A DNA stretch of 64,000 nt, taken from the NCBI RefSeq assembly GCF_024178315.1, contig NZ_JAMZIK010000048.1:1-64000 (forward strand), read 5' to 3'. Within the stretch, counting starts at the first letter, position 1. The number at the start of each line of letters is the position of its first letter. Shown one piece after another: positions 31,934 to 40,118 of the stretch. The translations under genes and the position numbers were made by a program. This DNA comes from Siccirubricoccus soli. Its GTDB lineage: Bacteria > Pseudomonadota > Alphaproteobacteria > Acetobacterales > Acetobacteraceae. The notes under the pieces were generated by a model. That model was not told the origin of the DNA, made no database searches, and saw only the letters and a list, made by a program, of their open reading frames with translations.

Positions 31934-33202
31934 ATGGCGGACGAAGCCGAAGCGGTTGGCGCGCCCCCCGGCACAGCGGACGATGCCGACACCAGGGCCG
32001 CCGCCCCCACCGCTGGCGCGGCCGCGCCCGGAGAGGTCCTCCGCGCCTTCCTCAAGCTCGGGCTGACCTCCTTCGGCGGGCCGATCGCGCATCTCGGCTA
32101 CTTCCGCGACGAGCTGGTGCTGCGCCGCCGCTGGATCGACGAGGCGGGCTACGCCGACCTCGTGGCACTGTGCCAGTTCCTGCCCGGCCCTGCGTCGAGC
32201 CAGGTCGGCTTCGCGCTCGGCGTCCTGCGCGGCGGCGGGCTGCTCGGCGGGCTCGCGGCCTGGACGGCGTTCACCCTGCCCTCGGCACTGCTGCTCCTCG
32301 CCTTCGCCTACGGCGCGGCGGCCTTCTCGGGGCCGCTTGGCGAGGGCCTGCTCCACGGCCTCAAGCTGGTCGCGGTGGCCGTCGTGGCGCAGGCGGTGTG
32401 GGGCATGGCGTGGTCCCTCGCACCCGACCGGGAGCGGGCCTCCATCGCGCTCGGGGCGGTGCTCCTCGCGGTGTTCGCGGGCGGCTCGCTCGGCCAGGTC
32501 GGCGCCATCCTGCTCGGCGGTCTTGCGGGCCTCGTCCTGTGCCGCGGGGCACCAGCCAGCACGGTGGGACACCTCGCCTTCCCGGTGACACGCGGGATGG
32601 GCGGGGTGGCCTTGGCCCTGTTCGCCACCTTCTTCATCCTGTCACCGATCCTGTCGGGCGCGGCGGGCTCGCAGGCGATGGCGCTCTTCGACGCCTTCTA
32701 CCGCTCGGGCGCGCTCGTCTTCGGTGGCGGGCACGTGGTGCTGCCGCTACTGCGGGCCGAGGTCGTGGACCCGGGCTGGGTGAGCGCGGATGCCTTCCTC
32801 GCCGGGTACGGCGCGGCCCAGGCGGTGCCGGGCCCGCTCTTCACCTTCGCGGCCTACCTCGGCGCGGTCATGGGCCCGGCACCGAACGGCGTGCTCGGTG
32901 CTGCCATCGCGCTCGTCGCGGTCTTCCTCCCCGGCATCCTGCTGGTCTACGGCGCCCTGCCGTTCTGGGATGCATTCCGCACGCGCCCGCTCGCACAGTC
33001 GGCCATGCGCGGCACCAATGCCGCCGTGGTCGGCATCCTCGGCGCCGCGCTCTACGACCCGGTCTGGACGAGCGCGGTGCTTGGCCCGCGCGACTTTGCG
33101 GTCGCCCTGGTCGGCTTCGTGCTGCTGACGGTTTGGAAGGCACCGCCCTGGATCGTCGTCCTGCTGATGGCCGCGGGCGGCATCCTGCTCGCCGCCGCAT
33201 GA
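31934..33202 (+). CDS. chrA: ChrA-type chromate transporter
   Basis: A 422-residue two-domain (long-chain) CHR protein. Started at the ATG at 31934 with AGGAGG just upstream. Each half has the family motif: LTSFGGPIAHLGYFRDELV and QFLPGPASSQVGFALG in the first, and the corresponding FGGGHVVLPLLRAEVV and QAVPGPLFTFAAYLGAV in the second. About 30 residues at the start are low complexity. It exports chromate anions from the cytoplasm. No chrB regulator is seen nearby. Its end is followed by a strong hairpin that also ends ynfA on the other strand. Confidence 0.92.
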   Translation: MADEAEAVGAPPGTADDADTRAAAPTAGAAAPGEVLRAFLKLGLTSFGGPIAHLGYFRDELVLRRRWIDEAGYADLVALCQFLPGPASSQVGFALGVLRGGGLLGGLAAWTAFTLPSALLLLAFAYGAAAFSGPLGEGLLHGLKLVAVAVVAQAVWGMAWSLAPDRERASIALGAVLLAVFAGGSLGQVGAILLGGLAGLVLCRGAPASTVGHLAFPVTRGMGGVALALFATFFILSPILSGAAGSQAMALFDAFYRSGALVFGGGHVVLPLLRAEVVDPGWVSADAFLAGYGAAQAVPGPLFTFAAYLGAVMGPAPNGVLGAAIALVAVFLPGILLVYGALPFWDAFRTRPLAQSAMRGTNAAVVGILGAALYDPVWTSAVLGPRDFAVALVGFVLLTVWKAPPWIVVLLMAAGGILLAAA

Positions 33203-33219
33203 CGCCGGGACCGACGGGG

Positions 33220-33240
33220 GCGCCCGGTCAGGCCGGGCGC
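33220..33240. terminator. bidirectional hairpin between chrA and ynfA
   Basis: Perfect inverted arms GCGCCCGG (33220-33227) and CCGGGCGC (33233-33240) with a 5-base loop. It lies 18 bases after the chrA stop, and the ynfA stop codon begins within its loop. Very stable GC stem but without a clear U-run, so it may only partly terminate. Confidence 0.5.
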
Positions 33241-33554
33241 GGCGCCCAGAGTATGAGCGCCGCGCCCGCGAGGCAGATGGCGACCCCCGCCAGGTCCCAG
33301 CGGTCCGGCTGGCGCCCCTCGACGGCCCAGAGCCAGAACAGCGAGGCGGCGATGTAGACCCCGCCGTAGGCGGCGTAGGTGCGCCCGGCGGCGTCGCTGT
33401 CCACCAGGGTCAGCAGGTAGGCGAAGGCGGCCAGCGACAGCATGCCGGGCACGAGCCACCAGACCGGCTGGTCCAGGCGCCGCCAGGCCCAGTAGGCGAA
33501 GCAACCGGCGATTTCGGCGAGCGCGGCGCCGACGTAGACGAGGAAGGTGATCAT
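33228..33554 (-). CDS. ynfA: YnfA-family (UPF0060) small membrane protein
   Basis: A 108-residue protein from the ATG at 33554, the same length as E. coli YnfA; an upstream ATG at 33566 is possible. Family marks: [36 protein letters not shown] and [18 protein letters not shown]. Four transmembrane helices. Related to small multidrug-resistance proteins; a role in efflux of toxic cations is reported for some members. Convergent with chrA and alone on its strand. Confidence 0.92.
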   Translation of the reverse strand: MITFLVYVGAALAEIAGCFAYWAWRRLDQPVWWLVPGMLSLAAFAYLLTLVDSDAAGRTYAAYGGVYIAASLFWLWAVEGRQPDRWDLAGVAICLAGAALILWAPRPA

Positions 33555-33647
33555 GGCGGCGCGCATAAACCACCCTGCCCGCTCCGGGGAACCATTCTGG
33601 ACCCGCCCGATAGCATCGGGCTGCGCGACTAGGCGCGAAGGCGGCCC

Positions 33648-34308
33648 TCAGACCGTTGGTTTCGCGTGGCCCGTTCCCGTCCTCCGCTCGAACGCAAGCA
33701 AGGCACTGATCCAGAGGAACCCAAGGAGACCGGAGAGCAGCACGTCGCTTGGCCAGTGCGCGCCAAGGGCGACGCGGGCGCCGAACCCGACCGGCAGCAG
33801 CGCCGCGCAGACGACGAAGAGGAACATCCGCCACACCGCCGGGCCCGCGGTGAGCGCCAGCACAGCGACGAAGCCGACCGTCCCGGGGTAGGCCAGGGCG
33901 AAGGTGGAGGGGAACGCAGAGCCGGGCAGATGCCCGATCACCCGCACCAGGTCCGGCGAGGGCCGCGGTTGGAACAGGACCAGGCGCAGCCCTTGTTCCA
34001 TCGTCCAAACACTGGCATAGCTGACTGCGGCAAGGACCGCCGCAAGCCATCCCCGCAGTGCCCAACCGAACGCCGCGGCGACCAGCACCAGCACGCCGGT
34101 CCAGGGCCACTGCGCGCTCGCCGACACCGCCTGCCCATGTTGCGGTCCTCGTCCTTGGCCGCGCCTCGGCCCCGGGCGGCCGCAGAAAGGTCAGCGCTGC
34201 GCACGCGAACGGCATGGCGGCCGAGCCCCAAAGACAGCCTGGCAGCCCGGCATACTGCGTCGGCAGCAAAGAGAGTAGCCAAGCGGCTGAAGGGTCCTCA
34301 GGCCCCAT
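33648..34308 (-). pseudogene. PAP2-family phosphatase, probably frameshifted
   Basis: The 159-residue frame 33648-34127 (GTG start) has the PAP2 core: RLVLFQPRP (Lys of motif 1 replaced by Arg), FPSTF where PSGH is expected (the His is lost), and ARVALGAHWPSDV (Ser of motif 3 lost, His and Asp kept). The N-terminal helix is missing from this frame. A different frame from the ATG at 34308 to about 34130 supplies a plausible one (LLSLLPTQYAGLPGCLWGS). A frameshift near 34130 plus the lost catalytic residues suggest an inactive relic. It may be a diverged but live enzyme instead. Confidence 0.5.
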
Positions 34309-34383
34309 AGTAATTTCTCTTCGCGCGCACGCGCGATTCAGAACCTGCAAGCCTTTGGAATGCTGAAGAAATTCGGGCATTTC

Positions 34384-34440
34384 CCCTACAATTCGCGCTG
34401 AACCTGCGTCCGAACTTCCCTACAAAACGCGCTTGGAACG
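34384..34440. repeat. two imperfect direct repeats before the Spy-like gene
   Basis: CCCTACAATTCGCGCTGAAC at 34384-34403 is repeated at 34418-34439 as CCCTACAAAACGCGCTTGGAAC with small changes (period 34). The repeats lie 60-115 bases before the ATG at 34499 and could be an operator. Local AT content is higher than around. Confidence 0.4.
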
Positions 34441-34498
34441 ACCCGCGGTTGCCTGTGGCATGCTACCCATCCGAGCAGCGCTCCCGGGAGGCACAGCC

Positions 34499-35080
34499 AT
34501 GAGGACTGAAGCGGGCTTGGTTGGCGTCCTGGCCCTGATCGCCGCCGTTGGCGCGGCGGCCCCCGCCGAGGCGCAGCATCAGCATCACGGTGGAGCCCAA
34601 GGCGAGCAGGCGGTATCTCCCTATGCCGGGATGCAGGCCCGGTCCATCAAGGCCCTCTCGGAGCAGCAGATGGCCGATCTGCGCGCCGGGCGCGGGATGG
34701 GCATGGCGCTGGCGGCGGAGTTGAATGGCTATCCTGGGCCGGTTCACGTCCTCGAGTTGGCCGATGCGCTCGGCCTCGCTCCCGAGCAGCGCCGACGCAT
34801 CCAGGCCCTGCGCGAGGCCATGACTGCCAAGGCCGTCCCGCTGGGCGAGCGCCTGATCGCCGAGGAGGCGGCGCTCGACAGCGAGTTCGCCGCCCGCACG
34901 GTGACCCTGGCCTCGCTGGAGGTCGCGACGTCCGCCATCGGCCGCACCCAGGCTGCGCTCCGCGCGGCGCACTTGCGGTACCACCTGGCCACGGTCGAGG
35001 TCCTCACGCAGGCGCAGGTGCGCCGCTACGGAGAACTGCGCGGCTACCGGAGCGCTGACGCCCGGCGCCAGGGTGGCTGA
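34499..35080 (+). CDS. Spy/CpxP-like periplasmic protein
   Basis: A 193-residue secreted protein (ATG at 34499; GGGAGG 7 nt upstream; signal to AEAQ). The mature start has a His cluster (HQHHGG), then SPYAGMQARSIKALS and long amphipathic helices (LGLAPEQRRRIQALREAM, LRAAHLRYHLATVEVLT) like Spy/CpxP and other LTxxQ-type proteins, although the canonical LTxxQ sites are changed to LAPEQ and LTQAQ. Likely a periplasmic chaperone or metal-binding stress protein, as for CnrX/CpxP relatives. Its stop codon overlaps the start of the next gene. A truncated paralogue is at 37522. Confidence 0.8.
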   Translation: MRTEAGLVGVLALIAAVGAAAPAEAQHQHHGGAQGEQAVSPYAGMQARSIKALSEQQMADLRAGRGMGMALAAELNGYPGPVHVLELADALGLAPEQRRRIQALREAMTAKAVPLGERLIAEEAALDSEFAARTVTLASLEVATSAIGRTQAALRAAHLRYHLATVEVLTQAQVRRYGELRGYRSADARRQGG

Positions 35081-36273
35081 TGGCGATGCCGGGGCAGGAC
35101 CTGCGGCAGACGGCAGAGGGAGCCAAAGGCCATGGCCGGGTGTCGTGGCCTGGCGAGCTCGGCGGCGCCTGCGGCGACCTCGGCACCTTCGTGCCGCTGG
35201 TCGTCGGGGCCATGACGGTGGCCGGTCTCGCCCCGGCAGGCGTCCTCGTCGGCTTCGGCGTGTTCCTGATGGCGACCGGACTGGCCTTCGGAATTCCTCT
35301 CGCCGTCCAGCCGATGAAGGCGGTATCGGCCGTCCTCCTGACCGGCGGCCTCGGCCCCGGGGAACTCGTGGCGACAGGGCTCGTCACCGGCGCGGTGCTG
35401 TTGGCGCTCGGCGTCACGGGCGCCATCGGCTGGGTCGCGCGGGCCGTGCCGAAGTCAGTGGCCGCCGGACTCCAGCTTGGCCTGGGTCTCGCAATGGCCT
35501 GGCTCGGCTTGAAGCTCATTGTCGAGACGCCTTGGCTGGGCGGCCTGGCGCTTCTGGCCCTGCTCGGCCTGATGCGGCTGCCCCGTGTTCCCGCGGCTCC
35601 ACTCGCTCTGGTGCTGGCCTTCGGCATCGCCTGGGCGGCGGGCCTGACGCAGCCGCCCGCGTTGCCCGCATTCTCCTTCGCGTTCCCGTCATTCCACCTG
35701 CCTGGAAGCTGGGGCGAGGTCTGGCGGGGCATCCTGTCCGGCGTCATGCCGCAACTGCCGCTGACCCTGACCAACGCCGTCATCCTGACGGCCCTCCTCG
35801 CGCGCGAGCTTTACCCGGACCATTCCCAGCGCATCACCGAGCAGCGACTGGCGGTTGGCACCGGGCTGGCGAACCTGCTGTTGGCGCCGCTCGGGGCCAT
35901 GCCGATGTGCCTCGGCGCGGGCGGCCTGCAAGCACAGCATCGCTTCGGCGCCCGCACCGGCGCGGCGCCGGTCCTGCTCGGGGTCGTGCTGCTCGTCCTC
36001 GGGCTTTGCTTCGCGGAGGGCGCGGCCGCGCTGTTCGCCGCCGTCCCGGCCGGGGCCATCGGCGCGCTGCTGCTCGTGGCCGGGTCCGACTTGGCCCTGT
36101 CGCGGCGCCTGTTTGATGCCCGGCCGGACTGCTGGCCCGCCATCGGCGTCGCGGCCGCGCTGACGGTGCTGGTCAACCCGGCGGCCGGGCTGGCCGCGGG
36201 CTGTACCATCGAGGCGGGCCGCAGCGCAGCGAAGCGGTTGCTCAGCCGCAACATGGGACGCGTGCCCCGGTAG
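35080..36273 (+). CDS. MOT1-type molybdate/sulfate transporter
   Basis: A 397-residue polytopic membrane protein with the two MOT1 signatures: GDLGTFVPLVVG near residue 33 and PMCLGAGGLQAQHRFGARTG near residue 280. The family imports molybdate or sulfate (plant and algal MOT1; bacterial relatives mainly by homology). Ten to twelve helices. The start overlaps the Spy-like gene stop (translational coupling). The tail extends to meet a broken yqeB remnant on the other strand; YqeB belongs to molybdenum-hydroxylase maturation, so the pair hints at an older molybdenum locus. Confidence 0.88.
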   Translation: MAMPGQDLRQTAEGAKGHGRVSWPGELGGACGDLGTFVPLVVGAMTVAGLAPAGVLVGFGVFLMATGLAFGIPLAVQPMKAVSAVLLTGGLGPGELVATGLVTGAVLLALGVTGAIGWVARAVPKSVAAGLQLGLGLAMAWLGLKLIVETPWLGGLALLALLGLMRLPRVPAAPLALVLAFGIAWAAGLTQPPALPAFSFAFPSFHLPGSWGEVWRGILSGVMPQLPLTLTNAVILTALLARELYPDHSQRITEQRLAVGTGLANLLLAPLGAMPMCLGAGGLQAQHRFGARTGAAPVLLGVVLLVLGLCFAEGAAALFAAVPAGAIGALLLVAGSDLALSRRLFDARPDCWPAIGVAAALTVLVNPAAGLAAGCTIEAGRSAAKRLLSRNMGRVPR

Positions 36274-36317
36274 CCGCGCGGCGGGGCCTGGATCAGGCGC
36301 CAGGCGGTGTGCTGTCT

Positions 36318-36872
36318 CTCCCAAAAGCGGGCGAGTGCCGCGGCCAGGCCCTCGGCGATGCGCCGGGGCCGCTCGCCAAGGCCGCGCAGCAGGGCCCGCT
36401 CCGGCCCACGCGGGTCCACCTCGACGATCTTCGTGCCCCGCGCCACGGGCACGCCATCGCGGGTCAGGCCGCGCAGGATCCCGTCGAGAGGCGCGGCGAC
36501 CGGCACCTCGCCGACATGGCCCACGACCTGCCTGGCATTGACCGGCTCGCCAATGCTCAAGTTGGTGCGCCAGACACCCGCGACCGGCGTGTAGGCCAGG
36601 CGCTCGCGGCCGATGCCGTCGATGGCGCGGGGCTCGCCTGCCAGGGGCAGCGTCGGCCCGCCCTCGACCACGGCACCGAGCCGTTCGCCCCAGGCTGTCT
36701 CAACGGCGAGGTCGACATTGCCGCCCGCGACGAAGCCCGGTCTCAAGCCGAGGACGAGACGGGCCAGTCCGCGCTGCGGCTCCGGTGCGGCCCACTTGTG
36801 CATGCGGGCGTCGATCAGGACGTCCCACGACGCCGCGGCGAGATACGGCGCTGCCGGGCCGGTCGCCACGGG
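36318..36872 (-). pseudogene. YqeB-like Mo-hydroxylase maturation gene, broken
   Basis: The segment reads VLIDARMHKW, GLRPGFVAGGNVDLAVETAWG, GPTLPLAGEPR, APLDGILRGLTRDGVPVARGTKIVEVDPRG (split here) and GERPRRIAEGLAAAL. These are the C-terminal two thirds of YqeB/EF2563-type proteins, which serve selenium-dependent molybdenum hydroxylases. About 80-100 N-terminal residues, including the nucleotide-binding GGGDLA motif, are missing; upstream is a short unrelated stretch. The frame also runs on past the natural end into MOT1. It is a truncated remnant. Confidence 0.7.
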
Positions 36873-36939
36873 GATGAAAGCGCGGCGCCGCCTTTCACGC
36901 CGCCAGCTAAAGATGGGGGCTCTCGCCCCCACGCCGCCG

Positions 36940-37347
36940 TCAGCCCGGCAGCAGGTCGATGATCCGCATCACCGCGACGGTGCTGCCGTTGTTCTTCGTC
37001 CCCTCCGTCGTGTTGCCCTTGGCACAGGCCCAGACGTCGCCCTTGCGGACGGTGAAGTGGTTGTCGTTCTGCCGGACCGCAAGCTCGCCCTCGGTCATGT
37101 GGCAGAGCATGTCGTTCATCATCATGTTGTCAGGCGTAGCCGCCCCGGGCTGGATGACGATGTCGCGCATCCGCAACCGCTTGTAGGCCGGGAGCACGGA
37201 CTCCCGCTCGCCGAGGTCCACCTGCCGGACCCCGGGACCGACCTCGCGGCCCTCGGTGCGCGTCTGCGCTCCGGCAGATTGTGGGACGGCGAACGCAGCC
37301 GCTGCCAGGCCCAGCGCGAAGGCGGACCTCCGGTCCATATCGCTCAT
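36940..37347 (-). CDS. secreted cupin-domain protein
   Basis: A 135-residue exported protein (signal to SAGAQ; GGGAGG 6-7 nt before the ATG at 37347). A single small cupin barrel follows: VIQPGAATPDNMMMNDMLCHMTEGELAVRQ (split) with a Met-rich segment where cupins carry metal ligands, then FTVRKGDVWACAKGNTTEGTKN. The NMMMNDMLCHM cluster is unusual and could favour copper. Family and enzyme activity are not recognised. It stands alone between the broken yqeB and the truncated Spy gene. Confidence 0.75.
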   Translation of the reverse strand: MSDMDRRSAFALGLAAAAFAVPQSAGAQTRTEGREVGPGVRQVDLGERESVLPAYKRLRMRDIVIQPGAATPDNMMMNDMLCHMTEGELAVRQNDNHFTVRKGDVWACAKGNTTEGTKNNGSTVAVMRIIDLLPG

Positions 37348-37521
37348 GGGGTCCTCCCTGTGGCCGGGACGCCGGACGCCGGTGCCCCGGTGGGGTGATT
37401 CGAGACCCGCACTGGGAGGCTGTCAAAGGAATCCGGAGTGCTCGGCTCCGAGCCGCAGCGGGGGCCGCGGGCACCGCAACCGGCGTGTGGTATCACTCCC
37501 GAACCGCCTCCCGGGACCGCC

Positions 37522-37725
37522 ATGCGAAACCACCTCGCCATCCTCCTGGCTACCGCTATCGCCACAGCACCCGCCACAGCCCAGCACCACCACAGCGGTC
37601 AGGGCCAGCCAGCCTTGTCCCCCTATGCCGGGACGCAGACGCGCCCGGTGAAGGCCCTTTCCGACCGGCAGCTGGCCGACCTGCGCGCCGGGCGCGGCAT
37701 GGGCATGGCGCTCCCTGCGGTGTGA
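37522..37725 (+). pseudogene. truncated paralogue of the Spy-like protein
   Basis: The 67-residue frame opens a signal peptide (MRNHLAILLATAIATAPATA-QH), His cluster and SPYAGTQTRPVKALSDRQLADLRAGRGMGMAL, which matches the protein at 34499 position by position. It then ends at once (PAV, stop), where the intact copy has about 120 more residues. Break in similarity is at base 37714, 22 bases before a hairpin. The start retains a poor ribosome site. Probably disrupted by insertion or deletion; a secreted short peptide is still possible. Confidence 0.65.
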
Positions 37726-37735
37726 AAAAGCGGCG

Positions 37736-37774
37736 AATCAGGCCCCCTCCCGAAAGCGCCGCAAGGGGCTGATT
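37736..37774. repeat. hairpin just after the truncation point
   Basis: Arms AATCAGGCCCC (37736-37746) and GGGGCTGATT (37765-37774) pair with a single bulge around an 18-base loop. It begins 11 bases after the stop of the truncated Spy copy. It could be an insertion-element end, recombination scar or terminator. No transposase lies nearby. Confidence 0.45.
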
Positions 37775-37966
37775 GCAATACCTGAACTGGCGAACAGGTG
37801 GGGTCCCGCTCGACGCCGATCGGGGCCCTACCCTTCCGCTTCTTTTCTGCGCCTCATCAATGCGGTAGGCTGGACTCCGGTGGAGTTCCGGATCGGCGCT
37901 TATTCACAGCGGGCTTCGTGCTCGGACCGGCTCGCGCCTCCGCTGCGCCGTCGTGCCTTCCCTTCT

Positions 37967-38284
37967 TCAGCCTGAGTTCGGCCCGTCCGAGCCCGGCCGG
38001 ACTTCGACGATGTTGTGCGTCGCAAGATCGACGGTGACCCGAACCGGCACTGATGCCTCCGAAGCGCGCCGGAGGTCCGCCAGCGCCTCCTCGAATCCGG
38101 CCAGATCAGGACGCAGGCGGTGGTACGCCTGGATGTTGCCGAGGAGGACGCTTGCGCTGCCGTCACGCTCGACTCTGAGGACCGACGGGATGGCCACGAA
38201 GCGCCTGAGGCAGCGTCCGACGCTCCAGCCGATGAACGTCACCTCCTCAGGTGGCGCCGTCTCAGTCCGCTCGACTTTCGCCAT
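37967..38284 (-). CDS. hypothetical protein of a two-gene cassette
   Basis: A 105-residue protein from the ATG at 38284; GGGAGG lies 9 nt upstream. It reads as a compact soluble domain: VTFIGWSVGRCLRRFVAIPSVLRVERDGSASVLLGNIQAYH, then FEEALADLRRASEASVPVRVTVDLATHNIVEV. No signal or membrane helix. No family recognised. It follows the gene at 38304-38666 by 19 bases, so both are likely one unit. Stop is at 37967. Confidence 0.55.
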   Translation of the reverse strand: MAKVERTETAPPEEVTFIGWSVGRCLRRFVAIPSVLRVERDGSASVLLGNIQAYHRLRPDLAGFEEALADLRRASEASVPVRVTVDLATHNIVEVRPGSDGPNSG

Positions 38285-38303
38285 GCCTGAACGCCTCCCG
38301 GGC

Positions 38304-38666
38304 TCACGCGAGCTGCTCCAGGACTGCTCTGGTTTGCGTGAAATCATTGTCGGCAGCGAAGTCGCTCAAGACAAGAGCGCCATCCGACATCACGGCGAAA
38401 CTTCCTGGCTGGTAGTGGATCCAGGGCTGGAGCGAGACCAGCGCTTCCGGGTCGCCCATTGCTGCCTTCCAGGCGTCAACAGACCCTGGTCCGTCGAGTA
38501 CCGCGGGGTTCAGAACCCAAGCTTCCAACGAGGCTCCTCCCCTGCGGACCTGGATGCAGGGAGTCACATGCATGGGCCAGAACAGGTGTGGCCCGACGGG
38601 GCCCCGGCTCGCCGCCTTCCTCGCCGACGCGATTGCGGCGCCATCGAGATGGTCGAGGTGAGGCAT
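38304..38666 (-). CDS. hypothetical protein of a two-gene cassette
   Basis: A 120-residue protein from the ATG at 38666, with only a weak ribosome site. The chain (GPVGPHLFWPMHVTPCIQVRRGGASLEAWVLNPA split, DPEALVSLQPWIHYQPGSFAVMSDGALVLSDFAADNDFTQTRAVLEQL split) has the hydrophobic pattern of a real soluble protein and a natural end. It stays in frame upstream to 39077 but that part looks random. Family not recognised. First of two linked genes. Confidence 0.5.
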   Translation of the reverse strand: MPHLDHLDGAAIASARKAASRGPVGPHLFWPMHVTPCIQVRRGGASLEAWVLNPAVLDGPGSVDAWKAAMGDPEALVSLQPWIHYQPGSFAVMSDGALVLSDFAADNDFTQTRAVLEQLA

Positions 38667-38952
38667 GGCCAAGCCTGGTTGTGAGAGCAAGCTCGCTCTG
38701 CCCGGGGTCGCCGGGGTCTTACCGCCCCACGGCATGGACGCGCCCCGTCTGCAGCCTGGAGGCAGCATTCGCCTCAGGGGAGCTGCTCCTTGGTCCGGTT
38801 CTGGCCGGAGCAGTCGGTTACGGCTCGGATGGTCACTCCACCCTGGTCCGGTCGCCGGGGTGGAATGCCGCTCTCGCTGCGTGGACCTGCATGAGCCCCC
38901 AGCCAAGCGTTCAAACGATCCGGCATTCGCCAGTCCGACAGGTGGCGCCGGT

Positions 38953-40023
38953 TCAAAGGTGGACGTGAGCGGGCCCACCGGCTTGCGGATTGCCGACTGT
39001 GTCGCCCATCCAGCCGTAGGTCCGGAGCAGCCAGCGGGTGGTGCCCCCGACGCCCGAGCCGGGTGCACCACGTCCATGAATGACCTGCCTGTTGTGGATC
39101 AGGCAGATGTCGCCGGGCCCTATGGCGACTTCGGCATACAGGTCTGGCAGCGCTTCCTTGAAGCGCTGCAGGGCGGTCTCCGCGGCAGGCGGGGCGCCAT
39201 GCGACGCGGTGATCTTCCCGTGGCTGAAGCGCATGGACAAGCCGTGGCGGGGCTCCCGGCGGCTCAGCAGCGGGGCGCCGACGCGGATCTGCTCCGTGTC
39301 GAAGGTCCCCTGGGGAGCGATGTCGAACCAGGGCCCCTCCATCGCTTCGAGCTCCTGGTCCGTCAGGGCGTCCAGCGCCATTGAAGCGGGGGCGAGCTTT
39401 GTCGGCGTCCCCGCAGGGTTGCGCAGCCCAACAAGGACGAGGAAGTCCGGGGCGGGCGAATGGGCCTCGCCGCCCATTGCGAACTCGCTCGGGAACGGGA
39501 AGGAGGCGCCGTCCGTGTGCCCGCGCATCGCCTTCGTGGAGCGCTCGGCGAGGCCAGCGCCGACCACTTCCTCAGGCCGCCCAACCAGGTTCACGAAGGC
39601 CGCCCCCTTGTTCTCGCAGGCGTAGGAGACGAGCCTCGCCCCGAGGCGCGACATCAGCCCGACCGTGAGCCAGCCGAGCGGCCACCAGGAACGGTCCTGG
39701 ATCGGTGGGAAATCCAAGGGGGTCGGGGGCAGCCCGGAGAGGTCGATCCCCGTGCGGACGATGAGCCAGGGCTCCAGCCCGTCAGCGAAATGGCCGAGCG
39801 GCGTTGCATCGTCAGGTCCGAGAGCAGCGCCTGCTGCGTCGGCGGCCTGCTCCCGCAGCTGAACGGGGCGGATGCAGGGGTCCTCGTCCGGGACCAAGGC
39901 CAGCGCGGTGGCCAGGCGTCCGGCATCCAGAACAATCTCTTGAGGGGGTTCGACGCCAGGCACGGTGCGACTCGCAGAATGCGGGTCCTTTCTGCGGCAG
40001 CAACGGAAGGATTGCAATATCAC
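38953..40023 (-). CDS. TauD-like Fe(II)/2-oxoglutarate dioxygenase
   Basis: A 356-residue protein (GTG at 40023; other internal GTG starts are possible). Iron ligands His169 and Asp171 in GHTDGASFPFP and distal His316 in QVIHGRGAP, with Arg330/Arg334 (TTRWLLRTYGW) for 2-oxoglutarate, as in clavaminate/asparagine-oxygenase and gamma-butyrobetaine-type enzymes. It should hydroxylate an amino acid or similar. No biosynthetic partners are nearby, so the substrate is unknown. It is divergent from the regulator/helicase unit, with a short repeat-bearing intergenic region. Confidence 0.82.
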   Translation of the reverse strand: MILQSFRCCRRKDPHSASRTVPGVEPPQEIVLDAGRLATALALVPDEDPCIRPVQLREQAADAAGAALGPDDATPLGHFADGLEPWLIVRTGIDLSGLPPTPLDFPPIQDRSWWPLGWLTVGLMSRLGARLVSYACENKGAAFVNLVGRPEEVVGAGLAERSTKAMRGHTDGASFPFPSEFAMGGEAHSPAPDFLVLVGLRNPAGTPTKLAPASMALDALTDQELEAMEGPWFDIAPQGTFDTEQIRVGAPLLSRREPRHGLSMRFSHGKITASHGAPPAAETALQRFKEALPDLYAEVAIGPGDICLIHNRQVIHGRGAPGSGVGGTTRWLLRTYGWMGDTVGNPQAGGPAHVHL

Positions 40024-40031
40024 CGCATACC

Positions 40032-40060
40032 GGTGAGATTTACCGTCAGGTGGTGAGATT
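40032..40060. promoter_or_regulatory. two 9-bp repeats, one helical phase, upstream of the helicase unit
   Basis: GGTGAGATT occurs at 40032-40040 and 40052-40060, exactly 20 bases apart, about two turns of DNA, in the 95-base gap between the dioxygenase gene and the regulator gene at 40119. CCGGTG (40030-40035) and CACCGG (40064-40069) flank them in inverted order. A likely operator for the RHH/HTH protein encoded downstream. Confidence 0.5.
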
Positions 40061-40118
40061 CGCCACCGGCCACGCGGAGCACCCCGGCCGGAGTGTGGTC
40101 AGACGGAGACTGCAGATC

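Noticed and set aside
34058-34366. Plus-strand ORF across the PAP2 region
   Set aside because: Composition is Arg/Pro/Ala-rich, as in shadow frames of GC-rich DNA, without ribosome site or domain.
37736-37774. Integron attC site
   Set aside because: The stem-loop lacks the R and L box core sequences of attC and no integrase is visible.
38304-39077. Long form of the 38304 gene starting at 39077
   Set aside because: The first 137 residues overlap the end of the dioxygenase gene region and look non-coding; I use the internal ATG at 38666.
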